Shown here: positions 36,117 through 43,684 of the stretch, one piece after another
Numbering within the stretch: the stretch's first letter is position 1
How the letters are laid out: each line of letters begins with the position of its first letter
NCBI GenBank assembly: GCA_951813285.1
Contig: OX638355.1
Location: forward strand, 4,545,136 to 4,609,135
Direction: 5' to 3'
Length of the DNA: 64,000 nucleotides
From: Terriglobia bacterium
GTDB taxonomy: Bacteria; Acidobacteriota; Terriglobia; Versatilivoradales; Versatilivoraceae
Notes under the pieces: generated by a model
The model's database searches: none
Told to the model about the DNA's origin: nothing
Seen by the model: only the letters and a program-made list of their open reading frames with translations
Made by a program: the position numbers and the translations under genes

Positions 36117-38522
36117 TTATCTTGCCCCTTGCTCCCGCGGCAAGCCGGCCTGCCGCTCATTCCCGGCCTTCCCGCCCAGGATGAACTTCGGCAGTGAGAG
36201 CCGGCGGTACCGGCCTTCACCCTCCACGATGCGGATGAACCGATCCACGGGCACATCCCGGAAGACCTGGGTCTGGCCGCTGGTGGGCCAGAAGACCTCC
36301 AGGCGGAGGACTGTCGACGCCCGGCCCAACCCGATGGTCTGGCGCAAGGGGTTGGCGCCGAAAGTGCCGCCGCTGTTGACGGTCTTGAAGATGGTCCGGG
36401 CCTTGCCCTCCTCCTCCACCTCCAGACGAATGCGGGCGCCGACGGCGGATCGGTTGGAGCGCTTCCCCACGAGCTGGACGGCGATCCAGCGATTGCCGAA
36501 ACCGGGATTCTCGTAGAGGGCATCGGCGTACTTGTCGCCCGCGTAAGAGCCGCCCATCTGCTCGAAGATGTCCTGATCCCCATCGTGGTCGAAGTCGGCG
36601 AAAACCACGCCGTGCCCTTTCTGCAGGTGGGCGAAGCCGCCGGCGATGGAGACGTCGGCGAACCCTTTCCCTTCCAGGTTGCGGTACATCAGATTGGGCA
36701 TCAGGTCGTGGTAGTCCGGGGTGCCGGTGCCCAGGTAAAAGTCGAGAAAGCCGTCGTTGTCCAGATCTCCGAAGTTGGATCCCATGGGCGCCGAAGGCCG
36801 GTCGAGGTGGAACTGCCGGCTCACCTCTTCAAAACCCCCCGACCCGTCGCCGCGATAGAGCCGGGGAAGCTCGGTTTCAAAGGGGAGGCCCAAACTGGCG
36901 GAAGCCAGGTCGGCCACTTCGGTCATATAGGCCGAAACGTAGAGATCCTGGGTCCCGTCGTTGTCGAAATCCCAAAACCAGGCCGGGAAACTGGCCATGG
37001 GGCCGGTGACGCCCAGCCTGCCGGCCACGTCGGTAAAGGTGCCGTCCCGGTTGTTGCGGTAGAGCCGATTGGGCTCCCAGAAATTGGAGACGTAGAGGTC
37101 GGGATAGCGGTCTCCGTCATAGTCCGCCCAGATCACTCCCTTGGTCCAGCGATTGTTGGCGACACCCGCCTGCCGGGCCACGTCCGTGAAGGTGCCGTCG
37201 CCGTTGTTACGGAAGAGTTGGCAGGGAAAGGGCAGCCGGTCGTCCTCGACCTCGCCCAGGCGTTGGGGCAGAAAGATCCCTCGGCGGGTGGCTTCGTTGC
37301 CGACATAGAGGTCCAGGTGGCCGTCGTTGTCGAAGTCCGCCCAGGAGGCCGTCTGGGTGGGATAGTGCACCTCGCCCAGTCCCGCCAGGAAGGTCACGTC
37401 GGTGAAGGTCCCGTCGCCGTTGTTTCTGAGGAGCGAGTTGGGATGCCGGTCGCTGTCCCCCAGCCACCCCCCCCGCAGGACCAGCAGGTCCAGGTGGCCG
37501 TCGTTGTCGTAATCGCCCTGCAGCAGATTGATGCCGCCCAGCAATCCGGTCAGCCCGGCTTCGCGGGTCCGGTCCACGAAGGAACCGTCCCCCTTGTTAA
37601 GGAAGAAGCGCATCTGCTCCGCGGGATCCCAGGTGGAAACGACCAGGTCCAGATAGCCGTCGTTGTTGAAGTCGTCGGCACAGGCGCCGCCGGCCAGGTT
37701 GAAGGTGTCCAGCCCCAGATCGGCCGCGATGTTGTGGAACCTGGGGAAGGGGGCATCGGACTCGAACGTGCCGGGAGGGATGAGATAGGCCCGGGGCACG
37801 CCCTCGGGGTAGGTCCCCAGGGTCATATGCGCGATGTTCAGCAGCCAGCGGGACTCCAGGTAGGCAATGGAGTCCGAGGCCGAGCGTTCCAGCACTTGAG
37901 TGAAATAGCGGATGGCCTGCCGGGATCCCTCCGGCTCGGTATGGATGCCCCCTTCCCGGATGGGCAGAATGCAACTGTCGGGATTGGCCCGCAGGCAGCA
38001 GTTCTGGGTCTCTCCGACACGCAGGTGAGACACCCCAAGCTGGAAGCGCAGCCGGATGGGCAGGTCCGCCCGCAACAGGTTCTCGACTCGAGGCAGCAGG
38101 CTGAAGGCGGCGCCGGAATGCTCCAGGGCGCGCTGCTCGTTACCCAGTTGCAGCTCCTCCCGGGCCAGGTCGAAATGGAGCCTCCAGCGCGTCACCTGGG
38201 GAAAGAACCCGGCCTTCTTGCGGCCGGCCTCCACGGCTTCCAGCTCCGCCCGCAGGTGGCGCGCCCGGAAGTCTCCCAGCACAGGATCGCGGTCGGGAAC
38301 GCGCTGCTTGAGTTCACTCAGGACCTGTAGCATTTTGCGGTGGCTGGCAAGAGCCTCCTTGCCGGGGGGGACGCCGTTCAAACTTTGAGGGGTTGCCGCA
38401 ACGAGCGTAAATAACATCAAGACTACGCCGGCCGCAGCCGCATGCCGGCCGGGCCGTCGCACCCATCGGACAACCTGTTCCACTTGCGATCGCCGTCTGA
38501 GGGCGGATTTGGGTGGTCTCAC
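36117..38522 (-). CDS. FG-GAP/ASPIC-UnbV protein with helical N-terminal extension
   Basis: This is 801 residues from GTG 38522, chosen because CAGGAG lies 8 nt upstream; a TTG frame to 38558 exists. A basic stretch and a hydrophobic segment (AAAAGVVLMLFTLVAATP, about residues 28-45) form the signal. Residues about 55-230 are alpha-helical with a TPR-like pattern (LHFDLAREELQLGNEQRALE, LLNIAHMTLGTYPEGV). Then come FG-GAP blades (ADDFNNDGYLDLVVSTW, GDYDNDGHLDLLVLRGG, ADYDGDRYPDLYVSNFW) and a C-terminal ASPIC/UnbV domain (RSAVGARIRLEVEEEGK). It shares an operon with the downstream CRTAC1-like gene (113-nt gap). The TPR-propeller combination suggests a scaffold at the cell surface; the ligand is unknown. 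Confidence 0.88.
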   Translation of the reverse strand: MRPPKSALRRRSQVEQVVRWVRRPGRHAAAAGVVLMLFTLVAATPQSLNGVPPGKEALASHRKMLQVLSELKQRVPDRDPVLGDFRARHLRAELEAVEAGRKKAGFFPQVTRWRLHFDLAREELQLGNEQRALEHSGAAFSLLPRVENLLRADLPIRLRFQLGVSHLRVGETQNCCLRANPDSCILPIREGGIHTEPEGSRQAIRYFTQVLERSASDSIAYLESRWLLNIAHMTLGTYPEGVPRAYLIPPGTFESDAPFPRFHNIAADLGLDTFNLAGGACADDFNNDGYLDLVVSTWDPAEQMRFFLNKGDGSFVDRTREAGLTGLLGGINLLQGDYDNDGHLDLLVLRGGWLGDSDRHPNSLLRNNGDGTFTDVTFLAGLGEVHYPTQTASWADFDNDGHLDLYVGNEATRRGIFLPQRLGEVEDDRLPFPCQLFRNNGDGTFTDVARQAGVANNRWTKGVIWADYDGDRYPDLYVSNFWEPNRLYRNNRDGTFTDVAGRLGVTGPMASFPAWFWDFDNDGTQDLYVSAYMTEVADLASASLGLPFETELPRLYRGDGSGGFEEVSRQFHLDRPSAPMGSNFGDLDNDGFLDFYLGTGTPDYHDLMPNLMYRNLEGKGFADVSIAGGFAHLQKGHGVVFADFDHDGDQDIFEQMGGSYAGDKYADALYENPGFGNRWIAVQLVGKRSNRSAVGARIRLEVEEEGKARTIFKTVNSGGTFGANPLRQTIGLGRASTVLRLEVFWPTSGQTQVFRDVPVDRFIRIVEGEGRYRRLSLPKFILGGKAGNERQAGLPREQGAR

Positions 38523-38699
38523 CAGAGGAACTCCTGCCGGACCCGGGACTGAATCCAATTCGAATTATGGGAAGAATCCCCGGATGGCGTCAAGGTTGGG
38601 TTGCTCCGAGGCCAAAGGAGGCAACGGGGTTGGGCGGTGGATCGGTTGGGGCACTGGACAAGGGGAGTGATTTTGGCAGGCCGTGCGTTCGGGGACTCA

Positions 38700-38915
38700 A
38701 CTCTCAATCCGCCGCATACGCGGCTAGGTTGGCGTAGACCTCACACGACCCCGGGCTCCCGCCCGGGGCTACACGAGGCCGCAGCTACGCTGCTCTATAA
38801 GGATGGCTTGTAGGAGACCTTGTCTCAGGTAACCCACGCCAACCGCCGCATACGCGACTTTCCCGTAACCCACGACACTGCCGGTATATAGGATTTCAAT
38901 TGATTATCTCCGGGC
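38700..38915. repeat. CCGGGCTCCCGCCCGGGGCTAC-type dispersed repeat, second copy
   Basis: CCGCCGCATACGCGGCTAGG, CCCGGGCTCCCGCCCGGGGC, CGCAGCTACGCTGCTCTA and TAACCCACGACACTGCC occur in the same order as at 30062-30210. The first part (GGCCGTGCGTTCGGGACTC upstream) also resembles 8205-8268. Confidence 0.65.
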
Positions 38916-38957
38916 GTCCGCTCCCCAAATCGGCAAAACGTCGTTCAAGAAACTCAA

Positions 38958-39138
38958 GTATCACTCCCCCCTTGAGGGGGAGTCGAGCCGAATGGCGAAG
39001 GCTGATGCGGTGGGGGGAACCTGGCCGGCGCCACCTACCCACTGCTGAATCTCACTTACGCGACGCCGCGTCTGCCCCCCTCCGGATCGACTGCGGGCTG
39101 CGCCCTTGTCCGACTCCCCCTCAAGGGGGGAGTGATAC
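38958..39138. repeat. Element with inverted CTCCCCCCTTGAGGGGGAG ends
   Basis: The left end (38958-38984) reads TATCACTCCCCCCTTGAGGG and on to GGAGTCG. The right end (39112-39138) is its reverse complement. The interior includes GCCGAATGGCGAAGGCTGAT next to the left end and CGACTGCGGGCTGCGCCC next to the right end. The same two inner sequences accompany the copies at 60.0-60.4 kb. Confidence 0.7.
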
Positions 39139-39468
39139 TGGGTTTTTTGAAGGGACGTTGGGGAAATGGGGGTGGACGCCGAGCGGCCAAACTGCGCCTT
39201 CCGGCTGTGACAGCGCGTTGCTCTCGGGGTCCCCGGCCCAGCGGCTGCCAAACAGTTCGAAAACCCGAAACAACCGCCATTCTGATCCGTAATTTCGTAT
39301 TCCGATCGGTTAAATCTTAAGTGACTCATTTCATGGCACTTATTGCTTGATTCGGGAAAGATTGGCCACGGAGGTGCGACGCTACTTCAAAATCTCGTAG
39401 ATTCAATCGAGAAACGGGTGCGGGCGCCAAAGACAATGTGGGCTCTAAACGGCCCAAAATGAGTGTCT

Positions 39469-39512
39469 TGCAATTTTTTTGCTCTCCTTGGCCTTTTGGC
39501 AAGAAAATTGCA
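39469..39512. promoter_or_regulatory. AT-rich inverted repeat upstream of TonB receptor gene
   Basis: TGCAATTTTTTTGC (39469-39482) and GCAAGAAAATTGCA (39499-39512) pair in 13 of 14 positions around a 16-nt loop, about 100 nt before the receptor start. It could be an operator or an RNA hairpin; the sequence alone does not decide. Confidence 0.45.
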
Positions 39513-39609
39513 CCTCTAAATAACGGTAAAAGTTCTTACACCCGGATACGGTACCCAAGTGAGACAATCCCAAGGTCTATTCCAGATCCATAGAGTTTCA
39601 GGAGGCATC

Positions 39610-42600
39610 ATGCTAAGCAACAGCTTCAAGGGTTTTGTTCTGGCTACTTTGCTGGCTGCTCTTTCCATGAGCGGCAGCCTTTACGGACAGATCCTCAACG
39701 GCAACATCATCGGCAACGTGACCGACCCCGATGGGGCGGTAGTGGTGGGAGCCAGCGTCGTTCTCCGCTCCGAGCTGACCGCGGTCGAGCGGACCCTCAA
39801 TACCGAGAGTGACGGGAACTACCTGTTCTCCACCATTCCTCCGGCCAGCTACACGGTCGAAGTCGAGATGGCGGGCTTCAACCGCTACATCAACACCGGC
39901 GTGGTGGTGGGCGCGGGACGCACGGTTCGGGTGGACGTGCAGCTCGAGGTGGGTGACATCGCCACCGAGATCAGCGTCACCGCCGAGGCGGCCGTGATCG
40001 TCACCGAGACCGCCGACGTGTCCACGGTCCGGGCCGGCAAGTTCTGGACGCGGAATCCCAGCGCCCAGAACACCGGAGTGACCTTCGGCCAACCCACCGT
40101 ATCCCAGGCCGGCGGCTATTTCGGCTACCACGGGACTCGAGAAGGCTCGGCCCACATGTCCATGGACGGAGCCGAGCTGGACGCCTATCGTCTCTATCTC
40201 TCCTCCTATGCGGTGGATGAAGTCAAGGTCACCCACACGGTGGCCCCGGCCAACTTTCAGACGCCGGTCAACATCCAGATCGTCACCAAGCGGGGCACCA
40301 ACAGCTTCCACGGCCGCATCGAGGGAACCCTCTTCAACAACGCCCTCAACGCCAACAACCCGCGCAACCACAACCGGCCGGCCGGCACTGGGCGATGGGA
40401 AGCCGGATTCGTGGTCAACGGCCCCGCCTGGGTCCCCAAGATCTATGACGGCCGCAACCGTTCCTACTGGATGCTCACCTACATCACTCGCAAGAACAAC
40501 GCCGGCGACAACCAGGTGAATCAGATCCACCCCGCGACGGCTTGGCGGAGCGGCGACCTCTCCTCTTTCGGCACCCAGTTGGTCGACCCGGTGACCGGTG
40601 CCCCCTTCGCGGGCAACATCATCCCCGCCGATCGCATTCACCCCATCGCCCTCAAGCTCAACACCTATTTTCGCGACCCCGTCCCCGGCACCAACCGGGC
40701 GCCGGGCGTCTGGACCTACTTGGCGTCGGGAGGCCGCCGGATCAACTACCGCTTCGACCACAAGGTGACCGAGACCTTCGAGGTGCTGACCTCCTATGCC
40801 GAGCACAGCGATGCCTGGGACGGCGCCGGAGGCTTCAACGATCGCTCGATGTATGACTGGGCCGGGCCCTTCCACCAGAGCTGCTGCGCCAAGACCTTCG
40901 CCCTGGGCACTACCAACACCCTCTCGCCGACTCTGGTCAACGAGTTCCGCATCGGCTTCTACAACTGCGCCTCCTGCAACGTCTACCGAAATTACACCCG
41001 TGGCGGCAATCCTGGCGACACCGTCGCCTGGGCGGAAGCAAGGCTCAAGGACCTGGGTCTGACCGGCATCACGGCGCCTGACTCCGGCGAGGCCAGCTCG
41101 GGACCCAATTTCCGGATCGCCGGGTTCACTCCCTTCAACGGCTGGGGGACCAACCTCACCCGAACCTATCAGTGGACGGTGAGCGACTCCCTCTCCTGGT
41201 ACAAGGGCAAGCACAGCATCCAGGCGGGGTTCGAGATCCGGCGACCCACGGATGAATCCAACAGGGTCTGGAGCACCAACTGGGGGACTCAAAATTTTAG
41301 CGGAGCCTTTACCGGCAATCCCTACGCCGACTTTCTGCTGGGCATGCCCTCGAGCATGTCCAAGAGCAATCTCCGGCCCATCATCGTGAAGCAGGCCCAT
41401 TCAATCGGATTGTTCATCACCGACACTTTCAGAGTGCTGCCCAACCTGACCTTGTCCTACGGCGTGCGCTACGACGTATCCTCGCCCACCACGGATGAGC
41501 TGGGGCTCCACTACACCTACGATCCGTCACGAAACGCGATCGTGGTTCCGGATGATTTCGCCATGGGCTTTATCGATCCGCTCTGGGTGCTGGACCGCAA
41601 TCCCGTCATCACCGCCGATCAGGCCGGGTTGCCCAGCGGCCTGTGGAACGTCGACAGGAGTAAAATCCAGCCTCGCTTCGGCTTGGCCTGGCGGCCCAAC
41701 TTCGACGACAAGCTGGTCATCCGGGCCGGCTACGGCATGTACGCCATCATGCAGCGGCTGACCCGGCTTGATTTTGTCGAAACCGGAGGACCCTTCGCCC
41801 TCTCCTACACCTACAACAACGTGGACAACAGCAGCGGGAGAGCCCAGCCCAACTTCACTTGGCCGGTGGGACTGCCGGATCCCTCGGTGCTGGGCGCTCC
41901 TCCCATCCCCAGCCTCAGCTACGTGAACCCCGATGCCGTCTGGCCCTACACCCAGCAGGCGAACATCAGCATCGAAAACGAGGTAGTGGGTCAGCGGGCC
42001 CGCGTCTCCTACATCTGGAGCAAGGAGACCCAGATGTTCTACCGGAGGGACATCAACCTGCCCATGCCCCAGGCGGGGGTGGCCTGGAGCGACGAACGCC
42101 GCCTGGTTCGCAACTACAACTCCATCAGCGAGACCCACAACGGCGGCGGGGCCACCTACCACGCCTTCGAGGCCGTCATCTATCCGCGCAATGTCTTCGG
42201 CTTCTCCGGGGAGATCGGCATGGCCTGGTCCAAGCAGATGACCGACGTGGTGGAGGTGCGGTTCAACAGCAACCGCGGCAACGCCAACGAGAACCCCCAC
42301 TGCCGCCGCTGCGACCGGGCCGAAAGCAGCGCCGTGTCTCCCTTCCGCACGGTGAACTACGTCCACTGGGAAGTCCCCTACGGCAGGGGCCAGCGGTTCG
42401 GCTCCGGCATTCCCGGGGTCATGAACCAAGTCCTGGGAGGGTGGGAGCTCTCGACCCAGACCAACCTGCTCTCCGGCCAGGGCGTCAGCGTCAACTACTC
42501 CGGCTGCGATCCCTCCGGCCTGAACCGGAGGTCCGGCCGTCCCGATCTGGTGGGAACCTGGAAGAGTTGGGAAAAGCCGGACGGCCACGAAGACGACTGG

Positions 42601-42927
42601 TACAACGCAGGGGCCTTTGTAGTTCCAGGCCTGGATACGGAAACTGGGGAATGCAAAGTCTTAGGACGCTACGGCAACACGGGGAGAAACATCCTTCGGG
42701 CTCCCTACGTGTTCTCGATGGCGCTGGGGGTCTTCAAGAACTTCCCCATCGGGGAGAACATGAACATCCTCTTCTCCTCCCAGATCAACAACCCCTTCAA
42801 CTACGCCAGTTGGGGATATTCTCCCAACCAACCGGCCCGCAATATCAACTCGCCCACTGCCACCGAGCTGCCCGGGTTGCGAGCGGGCATGCGATCGGTG
42901 CGCTTCAACATCGCGTTCGAGTATTGA
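39610..42927 (+). CDS. TonB-dependent receptor with carboxypeptidase-regulatory domain (Oar-like)
   Basis: This 1,105-residue outer-membrane protein starts at ATG 39610, with AGGAGG at 39599-39604. The signal peptide is SFKGFVLATLLAALSMSGSL. Residues about 28-105 form a carboxypeptidase-regulatory fold (NGNIIGNVTDPDGAVVVGAS, YLFSTIPPASYTVEVEMAGF). A plug-like region follows (DAYRLYLSSYAVDEVKVTH, VNIQIVTKRGTNSFHGRIEG), then a long beta-barrel rich in aromatic alternation, ending VRFNIAFEY with the terminal aromatic residue typical of outer-membrane barrels. Such receptors import large or scarce substrates using TonB energy; substrate unknown. A strong terminator follows. It is monocistronic, and there is no SusD partner. 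Confidence 0.92.
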   Translation: MLSNSFKGFVLATLLAALSMSGSLYGQILNGNIIGNVTDPDGAVVVGASVVLRSELTAVERTLNTESDGNYLFSTIPPASYTVEVEMAGFNRYINTGVVVGAGRTVRVDVQLEVGDIATEISVTAEAAVIVTETADVSTVRAGKFWTRNPSAQNTGVTFGQPTVSQAGGYFGYHGTREGSAHMSMDGAELDAYRLYLSSYAVDEVKVTHTVAPANFQTPVNIQIVTKRGTNSFHGRIEGTLFNNALNANNPRNHNRPAGTGRWEAGFVVNGPAWVPKIYDGRNRSYWMLTYITRKNNAGDNQVNQIHPATAWRSGDLSSFGTQLVDPVTGAPFAGNIIPADRIHPIALKLNTYFRDPVPGTNRAPGVWTYLASGGRRINYRFDHKVTETFEVLTSYAEHSDAWDGAGGFNDRSMYDWAGPFHQSCCAKTFALGTTNTLSPTLVNEFRIGFYNCASCNVYRNYTRGGNPGDTVAWAEARLKDLGLTGITAPDSGEASSGPNFRIAGFTPFNGWGTNLTRTYQWTVSDSLSWYKGKHSIQAGFEIRRPTDESNRVWSTNWGTQNFSGAFTGNPYADFLLGMPSSMSKSNLRPIIVKQAHSIGLFITDTFRVLPNLTLSYGVRYDVSSPTTDELGLHYTYDPSRNAIVVPDDFAMGFIDPLWVLDRNPVITADQAGLPSGLWNVDRSKIQPRFGLAWRPNFDDKLVIRAGYGMYAIMQRLTRLDFVETGGPFALSYTYNNVDNSSGRAQPNFTWPVGLPDPSVLGAPPIPSLSYVNPDAVWPYTQQANISIENEVVGQRARVSYIWSKETQMFYRRDINLPMPQAGVAWSDERRLVRNYNSISETHNGGGATYHAFEAVIYPRNVFGFSGEIGMAWSKQMTDVVEVRFNSNRGNANENPHCRRCDRAESSAVSPFRTVNYVHWEVPYGRGQRFGSGIPGVMNQVLGGWELSTQTNLLSGQGVSVNYSGCDPSGLNRRSGRPDLVGTWKSWEKPDGHEDDWYNAGAFVVPGLDTETGECKVLGRYGNTGRNILRAPYVFSMALGVFKNFPIGENMNILFSSQINNPFNYASWGYSPNQPARNINSPTATELPGLRAGMRSVRFNIAFEY

Positions 42928-42951
42928 TCGAAGGCCAGCTTTTCTCACCAG

Positions 42952-42983
42952 CCCCGGCTCTGTACGAGCCGGGGTTTTTTTTT
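42952..42983 (+). terminator. Rho-independent terminator of the TonB receptor gene
   Basis: CCCCGGCTC (42952-42960), loop TGTAC, GAGCCGGGG (42966-42974), then nine T. It sits 25 nt after the receptor stop codon. Confidence 0.92.
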
Positions 42984-43129
42984 GGTTGCAGGCACACGAG
43001 TCGGTGGCGCCTGAGTTTGATCCGGGCCTGGGAAGGTCCTTGCCGCTCCGACTCGGCTGGGCAGCGGCGGCACCGGTCAGAATTTCCCGGAAATACCGGC
43101 TTCCTGTACAATCATTTGAATCAAAAGAA

Positions 43130-43292
43130 AAAGAGTTATCCACCAAGGGCCACGAAGAACGACGAAGGGCCACTAAGGCGTTGAGGTTAACCGCGACGGG
43201 CTGCCAAGGTCACGAAGGGACTATCGATTTCCGATTGTTTCACTCTCGTATGATCCGCACACCAGGGCGGGGGCGGAACTTATTTGAAACAA
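43130..43292 (+). repeat. Composite repeat: CACGAAGGGCCAC unit joined to TTGTTTCA hairpin unit
   Basis: AAAGAGTTATCCACCAAGGG, then GGCGTTGAGGTTAACCGCGA, CACGAAGGGACTATCGATTT, and then TTGTTTCACTCTCGTATGAT to TTATTTGAAACAA (43235-43292; perfect 8-bp inverted ends). The same two units stand in the same order at 48345-48500. It lies just after the receptor gene's terminator. Confidence 0.7.
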
Positions 43293-43354
43293 CGTCTTGA
43301 GCCGGTTGGCGGGCAACCGGCTCAAAGTCAAGCATAGTTAGATGGATAATTTAC

Positions 43355-43548
43355 ATGGATGCACAGGATTATTTGGCGAGAGTTTCCACCGTCTTGAGTT
43401 CAACCATCGCCTCTGTCCCAACACTGATTTCCCAAAACCCGCTCCCAGACTCATGGATCACTTCCAACACGCACCCGATCATCGAGCGGATCTGCTTCCT
43501 GTGGCGCAGCCTCTCCTGCTGTTTATCCTGTATATCCTGTGCATCCAT
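43355..43548. repeat. Element with inverted ATGGATGCACAGGAT ends
   Basis: The left end ATGGATGCACAGGAT (43355-43369) and the right end ATCCTGTGCATCCAT (43534-43548) are perfect 15-bp inverted repeats. The interior is a GxxExxY remnant on the minus strand. A similar inverted pair (14 of 15) bounds 63833-63964. Confidence 0.75.
43369..43548 (-). pseudogene. Truncated GxxExxY-family gene
   Basis: From the ATG at 43548 the frame reads MDAQDIQDKQQERLRHRKQ, then SMIGCVLEVIHESGSGFWE, then VELKTVETLAK and a stop (59 residues). GxxExxY proteins are about 120-130 residues long. They have IIG..IEVH..LGPGLLE near the start, later VELKAVEKL, and a longer C-terminus. Here the middle (including the E..Y motif) and the C-terminus are missing, and the 3' end is fused to an inverted copy of the 5' leader. 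It is probably a decayed copy; family function is unsettled. Confidence 0.65.
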
Positions 43549-43667
43549 GTTCAATAAGTAGAAAACCGGTTTTGCACGACATGGCCCTTGTTCCCGACAG
43601 GCCATGGGGATTCGTTGTTTCACTCTCGCATGGTCCGCGCCGGAGGGCGGGGGTCGGCCAATCAAGT
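43521..43667. repeat. Composite leader-hairpin repeat before cytochrome gene
   Basis: GTTTATCCTGTATATCCTGT, GCATCCATGTTCAATAAGT, GAAAACCGGTTTTGCACGAC, CATGGCCCTTGTTCCCGACA, then the hairpin unit starting TTGTTTCACTCTCGCATGGT. The same series is at 48934-49083. The next gene starts 18 nt after it. Confidence 0.7.
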
Positions 43668-43684
43668 ACAGAGGGAGCGCTACG

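Larger units (their letters stand above)
38523..39609. other. Long intergenic region upstream of the TonB receptor gene
   Basis: No gene is supported in 1.09 kb. It holds a copy of the 30.1-kb repeat (38700-38915), an inverted CTCCCCCCTTGAGGGGGAG element (38958-39138) and an AT-rich hairpin just before the receptor gene (39469-39512). Confidence 0.7.

Noticed and set aside
43342-43557. 71- and 68-codon plus-strand open frames
   Set aside because: They run through the leader repeat in the antisense direction of the GxxExxY remnant.
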